Shown piece by piece: positions 1 to 5,166 of a DNA stretch of 5,166 bases (position 1 is its first letter; every line of letters starts with the position of its first letter). The translations under genes were made by a program, and so were the position numbers. The notes under the pieces were generated by a model. That model was not told the origin of the DNA, did not search any database, and saw nothing but the letters and a program-made list of their open reading frames with translations. The DNA is taken from contig JAGYOS010000023.1 of the NCBI GenBank assembly GCA_018399475.1, positions 1 through 5,166 of the forward strand, written 5' to 3'. This DNA comes from a bacterium. GTDB lineage: Bacteria; Patescibacteriota; Minisyncoccia; CAIUEV01; JAHKAQ01.

Positions 1-1245
1 AGTAGTCGCTTTTTTCATCCCTGCCTTGGAACGGGCATATTCCACCACCGCCAATTGCATCCCATAACAAAGACCCAGATAAGGAATTTTATGCTCCCTG
101 GAAAATTTTATCGCGTTTATAATTCCCTCAATGCCTCGTTCTCCAAATCCGCCGGGGACAACTACACCGTCAAATTTATCTAGTTCTTTAGTGGCAGTGG
201 GATCGTCTTCGTATTTTAAAGAATCAATCCAAGTCAGTTCAGGCTTCACGTTGTTTTTGTAAGCTCCGTGCTTGATAGCTTCTATAACAGAAATATAAGA
301 ATCAGAAAGGACAAAATCGCCAGTACTAAAATATTTGCCCACAACTGCTATATTAACTTGCTTTTTTAAGTTTTTTATTTTCCGGGAGAGCCTTCTCCAA
401 GGACGAAGATCTTTTTTCTTCTGCTTAAGCCGAAATTTTTTTAAAATTATTTGGCTTATTTGGTCTTTCTCAAAATTAACCGGCAGATGATAAACGGAAT
501 CTATGTCCGGTGCGGAGATTATATTTTCTTCCCGAATATTGCAAAAAGTGGCTATTTTTTCTTTTCTTTTTTGGTCTAAAGACTTTTCCGAACGAGCGAT
601 AATAAGATCGGGTTGAATGCCGGCGGAATTTAAAGTTCTCACCGCATGCTGAGTCGGCTTGGTTTTCATCTCTCCCACTTTATCCGGAATCGGAAGGTAG
701 CTAACCATGGTAATCAAAACATCCTCCGGATATTTTAGCTTCATCATTCTAGCAGCTTCCAAAAAAAGAATATTCTGGTACTCGCCTACAGTACCTCCTA
801 TCTCAATAATACAAAATTCCGCCTTAGTTTTTTGGGCTGCTCTTTCTATCCTTTTAATAACCTCTAAAGGAATATGAGGAACGACTTCCACACATTTCCC
901 TTTATATTTTAGAGCCCTTTCTCTCTCAATTACTTTTTGGTAAACGCTCCCCGTAGTCATATAATTGGAGCCAAGCAATTCTTGTTCTAAAAATCTTTCA
1001 TAATTGCCCATATCTTGATCGCATTCAGTGCCATCGGTTAATACAAAAACTTCCCCATGTTCCGTAGGATTCATTGTTCCCGCATCAATATTCACATAAG
1101 GATCGGCTTTTAAAGCGGTAATTCTAAAGCCTTTCCCTTTTAAGATAGCGGCAATTGCCGAGCAAGTCGTTCCCTTTCCTACTCCGCTCATTACTCCTCC
1201 GGTAACAAAAATATATTTTTTTCTCTGCCTTCTATTTTTTTTCAT
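1..1245 (-). CDS. pyrG: CTP synthase (glutamine-hydrolysing), C-terminus cut by window edge
   Basis: Makes CTP from UTP, ATP and glutamine in the cytoplasm, the last step of de novo pyrimidine nucleotide synthesis. The 415 codons present cover the whole synthetase (amidoligase) domain, about residues 10-275, and the start of the class I glutamine amidotransferase domain, from about 296. Visible motifs are the P-loop GGVMSGVGKG (K24), DPYVNIDAGTMNPTEHGEVF (residues 48-67), DQDMGNYERF (D78, matching the metal-binding Asp72 of E. coli), EIGGTVGE (E148, matching Glu140), KTKPTQHAV (194-202), VPGGFGERGIEGI and the nucleophile elbow GLCYGMQ (C393). The His and Glu of the glutaminase triad would lie beyond the left edge; family length is about 540 residues, so roughly 130 are missing. 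Start is the ATG at 1245, 14 bases inside the end of rplI, giving a short basic leader (MKKNRRQRKK) before the first beta strand. No convincing Shine-Dalgarno precedes it, so coupling to rplI translation is likely. Identity is secure; the motif variants suggest a divergent, candidate-phylum-type enzyme. Confidence 0.97.
   Translation of the reverse strand, partial: MKKNRRQRKKYIFVTGGVMSGVGKGTTCSAIAAILKGKGFRITALKADPYVNIDAGTMNPTEHGEVFVLTDGTECDQDMGNYERFLEQELLGSNYMTTGSVYQKVIERERALKYKGKCVEVVPHIPLEVIKRIERAAQKTKAEFCIIEIGGTVGEYQNILFLEAARMMKLKYPEDVLITMVSYLPIPDKVGEMKTKPTQHAVRTLNSAGIQPDLIIARSEKSLDQKRKEKIATFCNIREENIISAPDIDSVYHLPVNFEKDQISQIILKKFRLKQKKKDLRPWRRLSRKIKNLKKQVNIAVVGKYFSTGDFVLSDSYISVIEAIKHGAYKNNVKPELTWIDSLKYEDDPTATKELDKFDGVVVPGGFGERGIEGIINAIKFSREHKIPYLGLCYGMQLAVVEYARSKAGMKKATT
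1232..1245 (-). other. 14-base rplI/pyrG coding overlap with an A8 run
   Basis: The pyrG ATG (1245-1243) lies inside the last codons of rplI, whose TAG occupies 1234-1232. In between, the coding strand reads G, eight A, then TAG. Both frames are supported by conserved protein sequence on either side, so the overlap is real rather than a mis-called start. Terminating ribosomes are well placed to restart on pyrG. The A8 run is also a possible slippage site; I see no proof that it is used. Confidence 0.85.
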
Positions 1246-1684
1246 CCACAACTTTAAGTCTTATTTTACCGGAAACTCCCTTGGAGAGACTGATTTCAAT
1301 TTCATAGTTTCCGATTTTTTTAACAGCTTCTTTCATCTTTAATTGATTTTTCTTTAATTCTACCCCCTGTTCTTCCAAAAGTTTTATTATCTCGGAATCG
1401 GTTACCGAACCGAAAAGTTTTCCGTTTTCCGCTTTTCTTTTCAAGACAAACTCCATCTCGGAAATTTTTTTAGCCATCTTTTTTAATTCTTTTTCCTCCA
1501 ATTTTCCGGCGGTTTTTTTCTGTTTTCTTAGTTCCTTGGCTTTATCTTTGGCAGCCGGAGTCGCCAGCATTGCTAAATCAAACCTTAGCAAAAAATTTCT
1601 GGCATAACCTTCCTTGACCGAAACAACATCTCCGGCTTTTCCTAATTTATCAACATTTTGAAGCAATACAATTTCCAAAGGCAT
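1232..1684 (-). CDS. rplI: Large-subunit ribosomal protein bL9
   Basis: A structural protein of the 50S subunit that binds 23S rRNA near the base of the L1 stalk and helps maintain reading frame. The 150-residue length is normal for the family. The N-terminal rRNA-binding domain (about 1-42) has MPLEIVLLQNVDKLGKAGD and the signature GxxGxxxxVxxGYxxNFL (residues 15-32). A Lys-rich connecting helix follows (about 43-75), then the C-terminal domain (about 76-148) with the hallmark GKLFGSVTDSEI. Two family-typical positions differ: the Gly expected in the IPKG-like turn is Asp36, and the usual His in the C-terminal LGxHxV-like segment is Tyr (GNYEIEI). The start is ATG 1684, the natural N-terminus for bL9. 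It is preceded by 24 bases of pure A/T with no Shine-Dalgarno. It lies 24 bases after the S41 protease gene and overlaps pyrG by 14 bases. The usual bL9 partners (rpsF, ssb, rpsR) are absent from the window. Confidence 0.97.
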   Translation of the reverse strand: MPLEIVLLQNVDKLGKAGDVVSVKEGYARNFLLRFDLAMLATPAAKDKAKELRKQKKTAGKLEEKELKKMAKKISEMEFVLKRKAENGKLFGSVTDSEIIKLLEEQGVELKKNQLKMKEAVKKIGNYEIEISLSKGVSGKIRLKVVDEKK

Positions 1685-1708
1685 AATAAAAAATTAATAA
1701 TTAAAAAA
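1685..1708 (-). other. Pure A/T intergenic spacer between the S41 protease gene and rplI
   Basis: All 24 bases are A or T, with TTAATT/AATTAA-type partial symmetry. There is no G/C-bearing stem, so it does not look like an intrinsic terminator, and no purine-rich Shine-Dalgarno stands before the rplI ATG. An unstructured A/U leader may itself aid ribosome access at rplI; that is inference. Confidence 0.6.
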
Positions 1709-2938
1709 TTAATTTGTAAGAATTTCTATCGCTTTAAGCAATTGTTGGTCTTCTTGCTTTTCTTCTTCATTGCCATATAAATTTTTCTGCTCAACATCCG
1801 GATTTAAACCTTCTTCTTTAATGCTAGTTCCTTTGGGCGTCAACCATTCAGCTACCGTCACTTTAACAACCGATCCGTCGCTCAGTCTTTCTATCTCCTG
1901 GACAGAACCTTTTCCAAAAGTTTTCTCACCAACCAATTTTACTCCCCGGTTGTCCCTAACAGCACCGGCAAGAATTTCAGCCGAAGAAGCGGTTCCCTCA
2001 TTGATCAAAACAACTAAAGGATAATTTTTTAAGCTCGTTGTATTTAGTTTATTTTTCGTATAATGTTCTTCGTCCTTTGATTTATTGGAATCTCCATAAT
2101 TTTCTTTAACTACCAAGGACCCTGTCGGTAGAAAATAACTGGCAAGATCCACTGCCACTTCCAAATAACCGCCGGAGTTATTCCGCAGATCAAGAATAAT
2201 TCCTTGAGCTCCCCAAGCTTCTATCTCCTTGGCAACTTTCGAAAATTCTTCTTCGGTATCTCCTAAAAAACCGCTTACCCTAAGATAAGCCAATTGGTTA
2301 TCTTTCTTTTCCCAGCTAACGCTTTTAATATCTATTTTGGCTCTGGTGATTTCAAATTCCAGAGGATCTCCATTGCCATTACCATCTCTAAAAATCATTA
2401 ATTTAACTTTAGTTCCTTTGGGACCTCTAATTTTACTAACCGCTTCATCCAAGGTCATTTCCGTAGTTATTTCACCGTTTATTTGCAAAATTTTATCTCC
2501 GGCTTCTATCCCGGCTGTTTGAGCCGGCATTCCATCTAAAGGTGAAACAATCGTCAGCACTTGGTCTCTAATGCTTAATTCAGCTCCAATCCCTTCAAAA
2601 CTGCCTTCCATATCTTCTAAAAATTCCTGGGATTCTTTTTCGTTCCAATAAACAGAGTAGGGATCGCCTAAAGATTCAACTATTCCCCTAGCGGCCCCTT
2701 CCAAGACTTCTTTCTCGTTAGGAATTTCTCCAACATATTTCTTTTTTACTTTGTCCCAAACTTCCTTTAAAAAATTCAAGTCTTCTCTAGAAAATTCTTC
2801 GCCGCTTTCTACCGGGATTACCGAATCAAGCTTAGCGGAGTTTTTCCTCCCCAAAAACATTCCTAAAGTAAAGCAGGCTACTAAAGCAATAACCAGTAAA
2901 TAAATTCTAAATTGTTTTTTCTCTCTTTGATAGCTCAT
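1709..2938 (-). CDS. S41 family (C-terminal processing) serine protease, membrane-anchored, with PDZ domain
   Basis: A CtpA/CtpB-type endopeptidase that would act outside the cytoplasmic membrane on C-termini of envelope proteins; the substrate is unknown. Numbering from the ATG at 2938 (409 residues): a basic start (MSYQREKKQ) and one hydrophobic segment (about 11-30) form an uncleaved-looking signal anchor. An N-terminal helical region with GDPYSVYW (about 92-99) follows, then a PDZ domain (about 115-200, with AGIEAGDKILQINGE). The S41 core comes next, with LDLRNNSGG, GTASSAEILAGAV and GEKTFGKGSVQ. Nucleophile Ser318, general base Lys343 and Gln347 have the family spacing (25 and 4 residues), so it should be active. 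The tail ends soon after the core with an acidic Glu/Gln-rich stretch and no peptidoglycan-binding repeat. The frame also allows a TTG start at 2947 (three residues longer); ATG is preferred, and neither has a clear ribosome site. It follows the glycosyltransferase gene by 12 bases. Similarity is too general to assign ctpA or ctpB. Confidence 0.95.
   Translation of the reverse strand: MSYQREKKQFRIYLLVIALVACFTLGMFLGRKNSAKLDSVIPVESGEEFSREDLNFLKEVWDKVKKKYVGEIPNEKEVLEGAARGIVESLGDPYSVYWNEKESQEFLEDMEGSFEGIGAELSIRDQVLTIVSPLDGMPAQTAGIEAGDKILQINGEITTEMTLDEAVSKIRGPKGTKVKLMIFRDGNGNGDPLEFEITRAKIDIKSVSWEKKDNQLAYLRVSGFLGDTEEEFSKVAKEIEAWGAQGIILDLRNNSGGYLEVAVDLASYFLPTGSLVVKENYGDSNKSKDEEHYTKNKLNTTSLKNYPLVVLINEGTASSAEILAGAVRDNRGVKLVGEKTFGKGSVQEIERLSDGSVVKVTVAEWLTPKGTSIKEEGLNPDVEQKNLYGNEEEKQEDQQLLKAIEILTN
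1713..1741 (-). promoter_or_regulatory. Weak sigma-70-like promoter candidate ahead of rplI-pyrG
   Basis: On the minus strand TTGCTT (1741-1736) and TACAAA (1718-1713) are separated by exactly 17 bases, matching TTGACA and TATAAT at 3/6 and 4/6 positions. The site sits in the last codons of the S41 protease gene. It would start a message in the pure A/T spacer just before rplI, giving a very short leader. In AT-rich DNA such matches arise easily by chance, so this is only a candidate; the alternative is read-through from the upstream genes. Confidence 0.15.
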
Positions 2939-2950
2939 TTCTAACAATGT

Positions 2951-3772
2951 TTATGATTTTTTTAAATTTACCTTCCAGCCTTTAAATTTAATAAAATATT
3001 TTAATCCTGATAGAAAATGGATAAAAGTCATTTTATTAAAAAGCAAGGAGAAAATATTTCTAGAGGCACTCATTTTCCCATGATAATGAAACATCTCCGC
3101 CTGAGGAACATAAACAATTTCAAAGCCAGCTTCCCAAAAACGCCGGCACCAATCAACATCTTCAAAATACATGAAATAACGCTCATCCATCAAACCAATT
3201 TTCTTTATGTTTTCACTTCTCAACATTAAAGCGGATCCCATTAGCCAACCCTTGATAGATTGAGGCTTATCTTCTTTGGGCCTTATAAAAAATTTCTTAA
3301 GGGACTTTTTGCCAAAAAATGAATTGCCCAAAAAAGTCCTTCTGTAAACTACGGTGGTCGGAGTGTAAAAACTAAAACAAGAATCCTGCCGACTGCCGTT
3401 AAAATTTAGCAGTTTAGGACCTACAATTCCAGCTTCTGGATGATTAGCGATATAATTGTAAAGCCTTTCTACTGATCCTTTTCTGATAATAATATCAGGA
3501 TTTAAAGAAAGGATGGCTTCCCCACATGAATTTTTTATCCCCTTATTCAGAGCTTTGGCAAAACCGACATTTTCTTTCAGAGGAATAAACCTTACTGCGG
3601 GATAATTATCCAAAACAAGATCCCTAATTTCCTCTTGAGACTCAATATCAACTACGATAACTTCAAAGCTTATTTCATCGCTGATATTTTTGAACAAAGC
3701 ATCAAGACATAATTTAAGGATAGAAACATTTTTGTAGCTGGCAATGATAATGGAAACATCTACCTTTCTCAT
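2951..3772 (-). CDS. Family-2 glycosyltransferase (rhamnosyltransferase-like)
   Basis: Probably adds a sugar from a nucleotide-sugar donor to a growing surface glycan on the cytoplasmic face of the membrane; donor and acceptor cannot be read from the sequence. The 273-residue GT-A fold begins with VSIIIASYKN (residues 6-15). It has VIVVDIESQE (38-47), where many relatives have VDNxSxD, and ENVGFAKALNKGI (67-79). LSLNPDIII (88-96) carries the metal-binding DxD equivalent (N91, D93). GWLMGSALMLR (175-185) and FMYFEDVDWCRR (200-211) are the acceptor-side ED motif region, and FHYHGKMS (228-235) is typical of WbbL/rhamnosyltransferase-like enzymes. No true membrane span is obvious; the Phe/Lys-rich C-terminus (about 245-273) may touch the membrane. 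The start ATG at 3772 overlaps the stop of the LCP gene as ATGA and is supported by a good Shine-Dalgarno. This pairing suggests coupled synthesis with the LCP protein and a shared cell-wall glycan role. Confidence 0.93.
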   Translation of the reverse strand: MRKVDVSIIIASYKNVSILKLCLDALFKNISDEISFEVIVVDIESQEEIRDLVLDNYPAVRFIPLKENVGFAKALNKGIKNSCGEAILSLNPDIIIRKGSVERLYNYIANHPEAGIVGPKLLNFNGSRQDSCFSFYTPTTVVYRRTFLGNSFFGKKSLKKFFIRPKEDKPQSIKGWLMGSALMLRSENIKKIGLMDERYFMYFEDVDWCRRFWEAGFEIVYVPQAEMFHYHGKMSASRNIFSLLFNKMTFIHFLSGLKYFIKFKGWKVNLKKS

Positions 3773-4875
3773 TGCTCTTCCTCAAATATATTAGCGCACG
3801 CCTGATGAATTTTTTCGTAATTTTCTCCTACCGGCAAAAGGATATAGGAACCATTGTTTGTAGAATAAAGCAATCCGTCTTCAGCAGTGCTAAAAACCTT
3901 GCGGTAAATCTCAGGATCATCCAACCCTTTTAAAACTCCAAATAACTTTTGCATTTCCCAGGAGCGCATATCCGTCCTGATATTATTGCCCATAACACTA
4001 ATTAAATTATTCAATTTGCCAAAATCAGAGAGGGTACCAACGCTCAAAGCTTTTTCCTTAATTGCCAATAATACTTCCTGTTGTCTTTTAGCCCTGTCAA
4101 AGTCAGAGGTAGCAAAACGCGCTCTGGTGTAACAAAGAGCTGTCTCTCCATCCAATTTTACATCGCCTGCCGGTAAACTGAATTCACCGCCGCACTCACC
4201 GCCTTCAACAAACTGCTTTCCTTCATAAAAAGGTTGCTCACGATAGATATTAATTCCTCCTAAAACATCCACAGTATCCCGTAAAGCATCAAAATTAGCT
4301 GATACCGCATAGTGGATAGGCAATCCTGTTACATTACTCACTGTTGCTTTCATCAATTCTAAGCCTTCCCCTCTCCCCGCTTCTTCACCGATCACATTTG
4401 CTTCATTGATCTTCCGCGAATAATTTTTCCCCGGGATCTCCGTGTAAAGATCACGCGGGATAGAAAGCATGGCCACTTTGTTCTCTTTATTTTTAACGGA
4501 AATAACCATTATGGTATCAGCCAATAAACTGCCGCCGGGAATATTTTGGCCTCTCATTCCGACAAGTAATATATTGATTCTCCCCTCCTTAAAACCCTTA
4601 ACGTCTTCCATGTCTTTAAATAACCCGCCAAAAATGCTTCCTCCGGAAAAAGAAATTTTAGAAATGAGATTAGAGGTTTTATAAAAAAGAGCTCCTCCCA
4701 CAAGCAAGAAAATCAAGAGTAAAATACCGGCGATTTTTTTAAACCGGTTTTTTGATTTAAATAATTTCTCGGTAGGCTCTTCTTCTAAATTTTTAACTGC
4801 CGGTTTTTTGCCCATAGTTTTTAATTTTCCGGAAATAAATTCGTCTTCTTTGGAACCGGGATAATAATAAGCCAT
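3769..4875 (-). CDS. LytR-CpsA-Psr (LCP) family membrane protein
   Basis: LCP proteins transfer undecaprenyl-pyrophosphate-linked glycopolymers (wall teichoic acid, capsule and similar) to peptidoglycan outside the membrane. This 368-residue protein has a charged cytoplasmic tail (1-47), one transmembrane helix (about 48-66), a short linker and an LCP domain (about 99-275). Motifs match the family: INILLVGMRG (100-109), LADTIMVISV with Asp120, MLSIPRDLY with Arg141 and Asp142, KINEAN (155-160), ALCYTRARF with Arg251 and Arg253, and DFDRAKRQQ (258-266) with Arg261 and Arg264. The Asp and Arg residues are those that bind metal and the lipid pyrophosphate in characterised members. The roughly 95-residue C-terminal tail has no domain I recognise. 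Cys227 and Cys248 both face outside and might pair. The start ATG at 4875 has no Shine-Dalgarno. It sits between two glycosyltransferases and overlaps the downstream one by four bases, which fits a glycopolymer-attachment role. Confidence 0.95.
   Translation of the reverse strand: MAYYYPGSKEDEFISGKLKTMGKKPAVKNLEEEPTEKLFKSKNRFKKIAGILLLIFLLVGGALFYKTSNLISKISFSGGSIFGGLFKDMEDVKGFKEGRINILLVGMRGQNIPGGSLLADTIMVISVKNKENKVAMLSIPRDLYTEIPGKNYSRKINEANVIGEEAGRGEGLELMKATVSNVTGLPIHYAVSANFDALRDTVDVLGGINIYREQPFYEGKQFVEGGECGGEFSLPAGDVKLDGETALCYTRARFATSDFDRAKRQQEVLLAIKEKALSVGTLSDFGKLNNLISVMGNNIRTDMRSWEMQKLFGVLKGLDDPEIYRKVFSTAEDGLLYSTNNGSYILLPVGENYEKIHQACANIFEEEQ
3778..3783 (-). promoter_or_regulatory. Shine-Dalgarno GAGGAA for the glycosyltransferase gene
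   Basis: The coding strand carries GAGGAA ending six bases before the ATG at 3772; its GAGG core sits seven bases from the start. It lies within the last codons of the LCP gene and fixes the glycosyltransferase start at the ATGA overlap. It is the only clear Shine-Dalgarno before any of the five complete start sites in the window. Confidence 0.6.
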
Positions 4876-4911
4876 GATGTTAAATAAACAAAACTAATAA
4901 AAATAAAAAAA
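4876..4911 (-). other. A/T-rich spacer between glycosyltransferase and LCP genes
   Basis: These 36 bases contain only four G/C and, read on the coding strand, begin with a run of T right after the TAG stop. No strong hairpin precedes the run and no Shine-Dalgarno precedes the LCP ATG. The genes on both sides are probably cotranscribed, although a weak promoter or partial terminator here cannot be excluded. Confidence 0.45.
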
Positions 4912-5166
4912 CTACTGACGCTTTAACGATTTTTTTAAAGTTTCAATAATTATTCTCCCTAAAAAAATAAAAAACACCTCCATTTTTAAGATGAACCTAA
5001 ACGCTATTCGTTCTTTAGCATAATGCTTGGCCAAAAAATAGTAAAGCCCTTTGCTCCAAGCTTTTAATCTAGCTATTTCGGGCCATTTTTTAGCGCTTTG
5101 CCCATGATGATGAATGACTTTAAAATCCTTAAGATAATAATGTTTGAAACCCAAAGCTGCTATTCT
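4912..5166 (-). CDS. C-terminal fragment of a second family-2 glycosyltransferase (N-terminus beyond window)
   Basis: The open frame enters from the right edge without a start (the frame reads RIAALGFKHYY from base 5166) and ends at TAG 4912-4914, leaving 84 residues. The fragment matches the end of GT2 enzymes of the rhamnosyltransferase-like group: LGFKHYYLKDFKVIHHHGQS corresponds to the segment just after the ED-x-[DW] acceptor motif, with the common His-rich HHHGQS. An amphipathic or weakly hydrophobic Phe/Ile-rich tail (FRFILKMEVFFIFLGRIII) may contact the membrane, followed by a basic end. The TTG at 5154 lies inside the conserved segment and is not a start. The catalytic half is not visible, so sugar specificity cannot be guessed. 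It lies 36 bases ahead of the LCP gene and probably belongs to the same surface-glycan cluster. Confidence 0.85.
   Translation of the reverse strand, partial: RIAALGFKHYYLKDFKVIHHHGQSAKKWPEIARLKAWSKGLYYFLAKHYAKERIAFRFILKMEVFFIFLGRIIIETLKKSLKRQ

Noticed and set aside
1770..2024. Plus-strand open frame of 84 codons
   Set aside because: It lies wholly inside the S41 protease gene opposite its conserved catalytic core, has no recognisable domain, and is the antisense shadow of that gene.
2337..2522. Plus-strand open frame of 61 codons
   Set aside because: Antisense to the PDZ region of the protease; Leu/Ser/Pro-rich composition as expected for the complement of a real gene.
2939..2947. TTG at 2947 as the start of the S41 protease
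   Set aside because: An ATG lies only three codons downstream, and the TTG has no ribosome site and adds nothing conserved; ATG 2938 is simpler, although TTG cannot be excluded.
3017..3229. Plus-strand open frame of 70 codons
   Set aside because: Antisense to the C-terminal part of the GT2 gene, including its conserved ED motif; no domain or ribosome site.
3769..3772. UGA recoding (as in Gracilibacteria or Absconditabacteria) to extend the LCP protein
   Set aside because: The LCP gene ends at TGA in a textbook ATGA overlap with a Shine-Dalgarno-led gene; reading through adds only a couple of codons before TAG, and none of the other genes needs in-frame TGA.
4469..4684. Plus-strand open frame of 71 codons
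   Set aside because: Antisense to the LCP gene over its conserved first motifs; no independent support.
4896..4940. Terminator after the right-hand glycosyltransferase: CTTTAA/TTAAAG stem followed by a T run
   Set aside because: The stem is six pairs with only one G-C pair, lies within coding sequence, and is separated from the T run by nine bases; too weak for an intrinsic terminator.
4912..5154. The right-edge frame as a complete 80-residue gene starting at TTG 5154
   Set aside because: The frame stays open to the window edge and the residues before the TTG continue a GT2-like segment, so this is the end of a longer gene.
1..5166. CRISPR array, tRNA or rRNA gene, insertion sequence, riboswitch or toxin-antitoxin pair
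   Set aside because: No repeat-spacer pattern, cloverleaf, terminal inverted repeats or structured leader was seen, and the six genes fill almost the whole window.

Overview
All six recognisable genes in this AT-rich window lie on the minus strand. They are packed with overlaps of 4 and 14 bases and gaps of 12, 24 and 36 bases. Read in the direction of transcription (right to left), the order is: the C-terminal end of a family-2 glycosyltransferase; a LytR-CpsA-Psr (LCP) membrane protein; a complete family-2 glycosyltransferase; an S41 (C-terminal processing type) membrane-anchored protease; ribosomal protein bL9 (rplI); and most of CTP synthase (pyrG), whose last quarter or so runs off the left edge. 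No RNA gene, mobile element, CRISPR array or long non-coding stretch is visible.

The organism is a bacterium, since bL9 is a bacterial protein. It probably belongs to the Patescibacteria (Candidate Phyla Radiation), perhaps a Parcubacteria-like lineage. This is inferred from the compact layout, the AT-rich Lys/Ile/Asn/Phe-rich proteins, the weak Shine-Dalgarno sequences, and a CTP synthase carrying GGVMSGVGKG and NIDAGTMNPTEHGEVFV in place of the commoner GGVVSSLGKG and NVDPGTMSPxQHGEVFV. TAA, TAG and TGA all end genes here, so nothing suggests a recoded stop codon. The presence of bL9 argues mildly against the candidate-phylum lineages reported to lack it.

The right half (about 2951-5166) looks like an envelope glycan segment. 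Two glycosyltransferases flank an LCP protein, the family that attaches undecaprenyl-linked glycopolymers to peptidoglycan. The first glycosyltransferase and the LCP gene overlap by ATGA and are probably translationally coupled. The left half (1-2947) holds an envelope protease followed by two housekeeping genes. rplI and pyrG overlap by 14 bases and are probably translated from one message. The whole window could be one transcript; a weak promoter candidate lies in the 3' end of the protease gene, upstream of rplI.

I see no previously undescribed system. The points worth a second look are the pyrG motif variants, the rplI/pyrG overlap with its A8 run, the unusual neighbourhood of rplI, and the sugar-transfer module.
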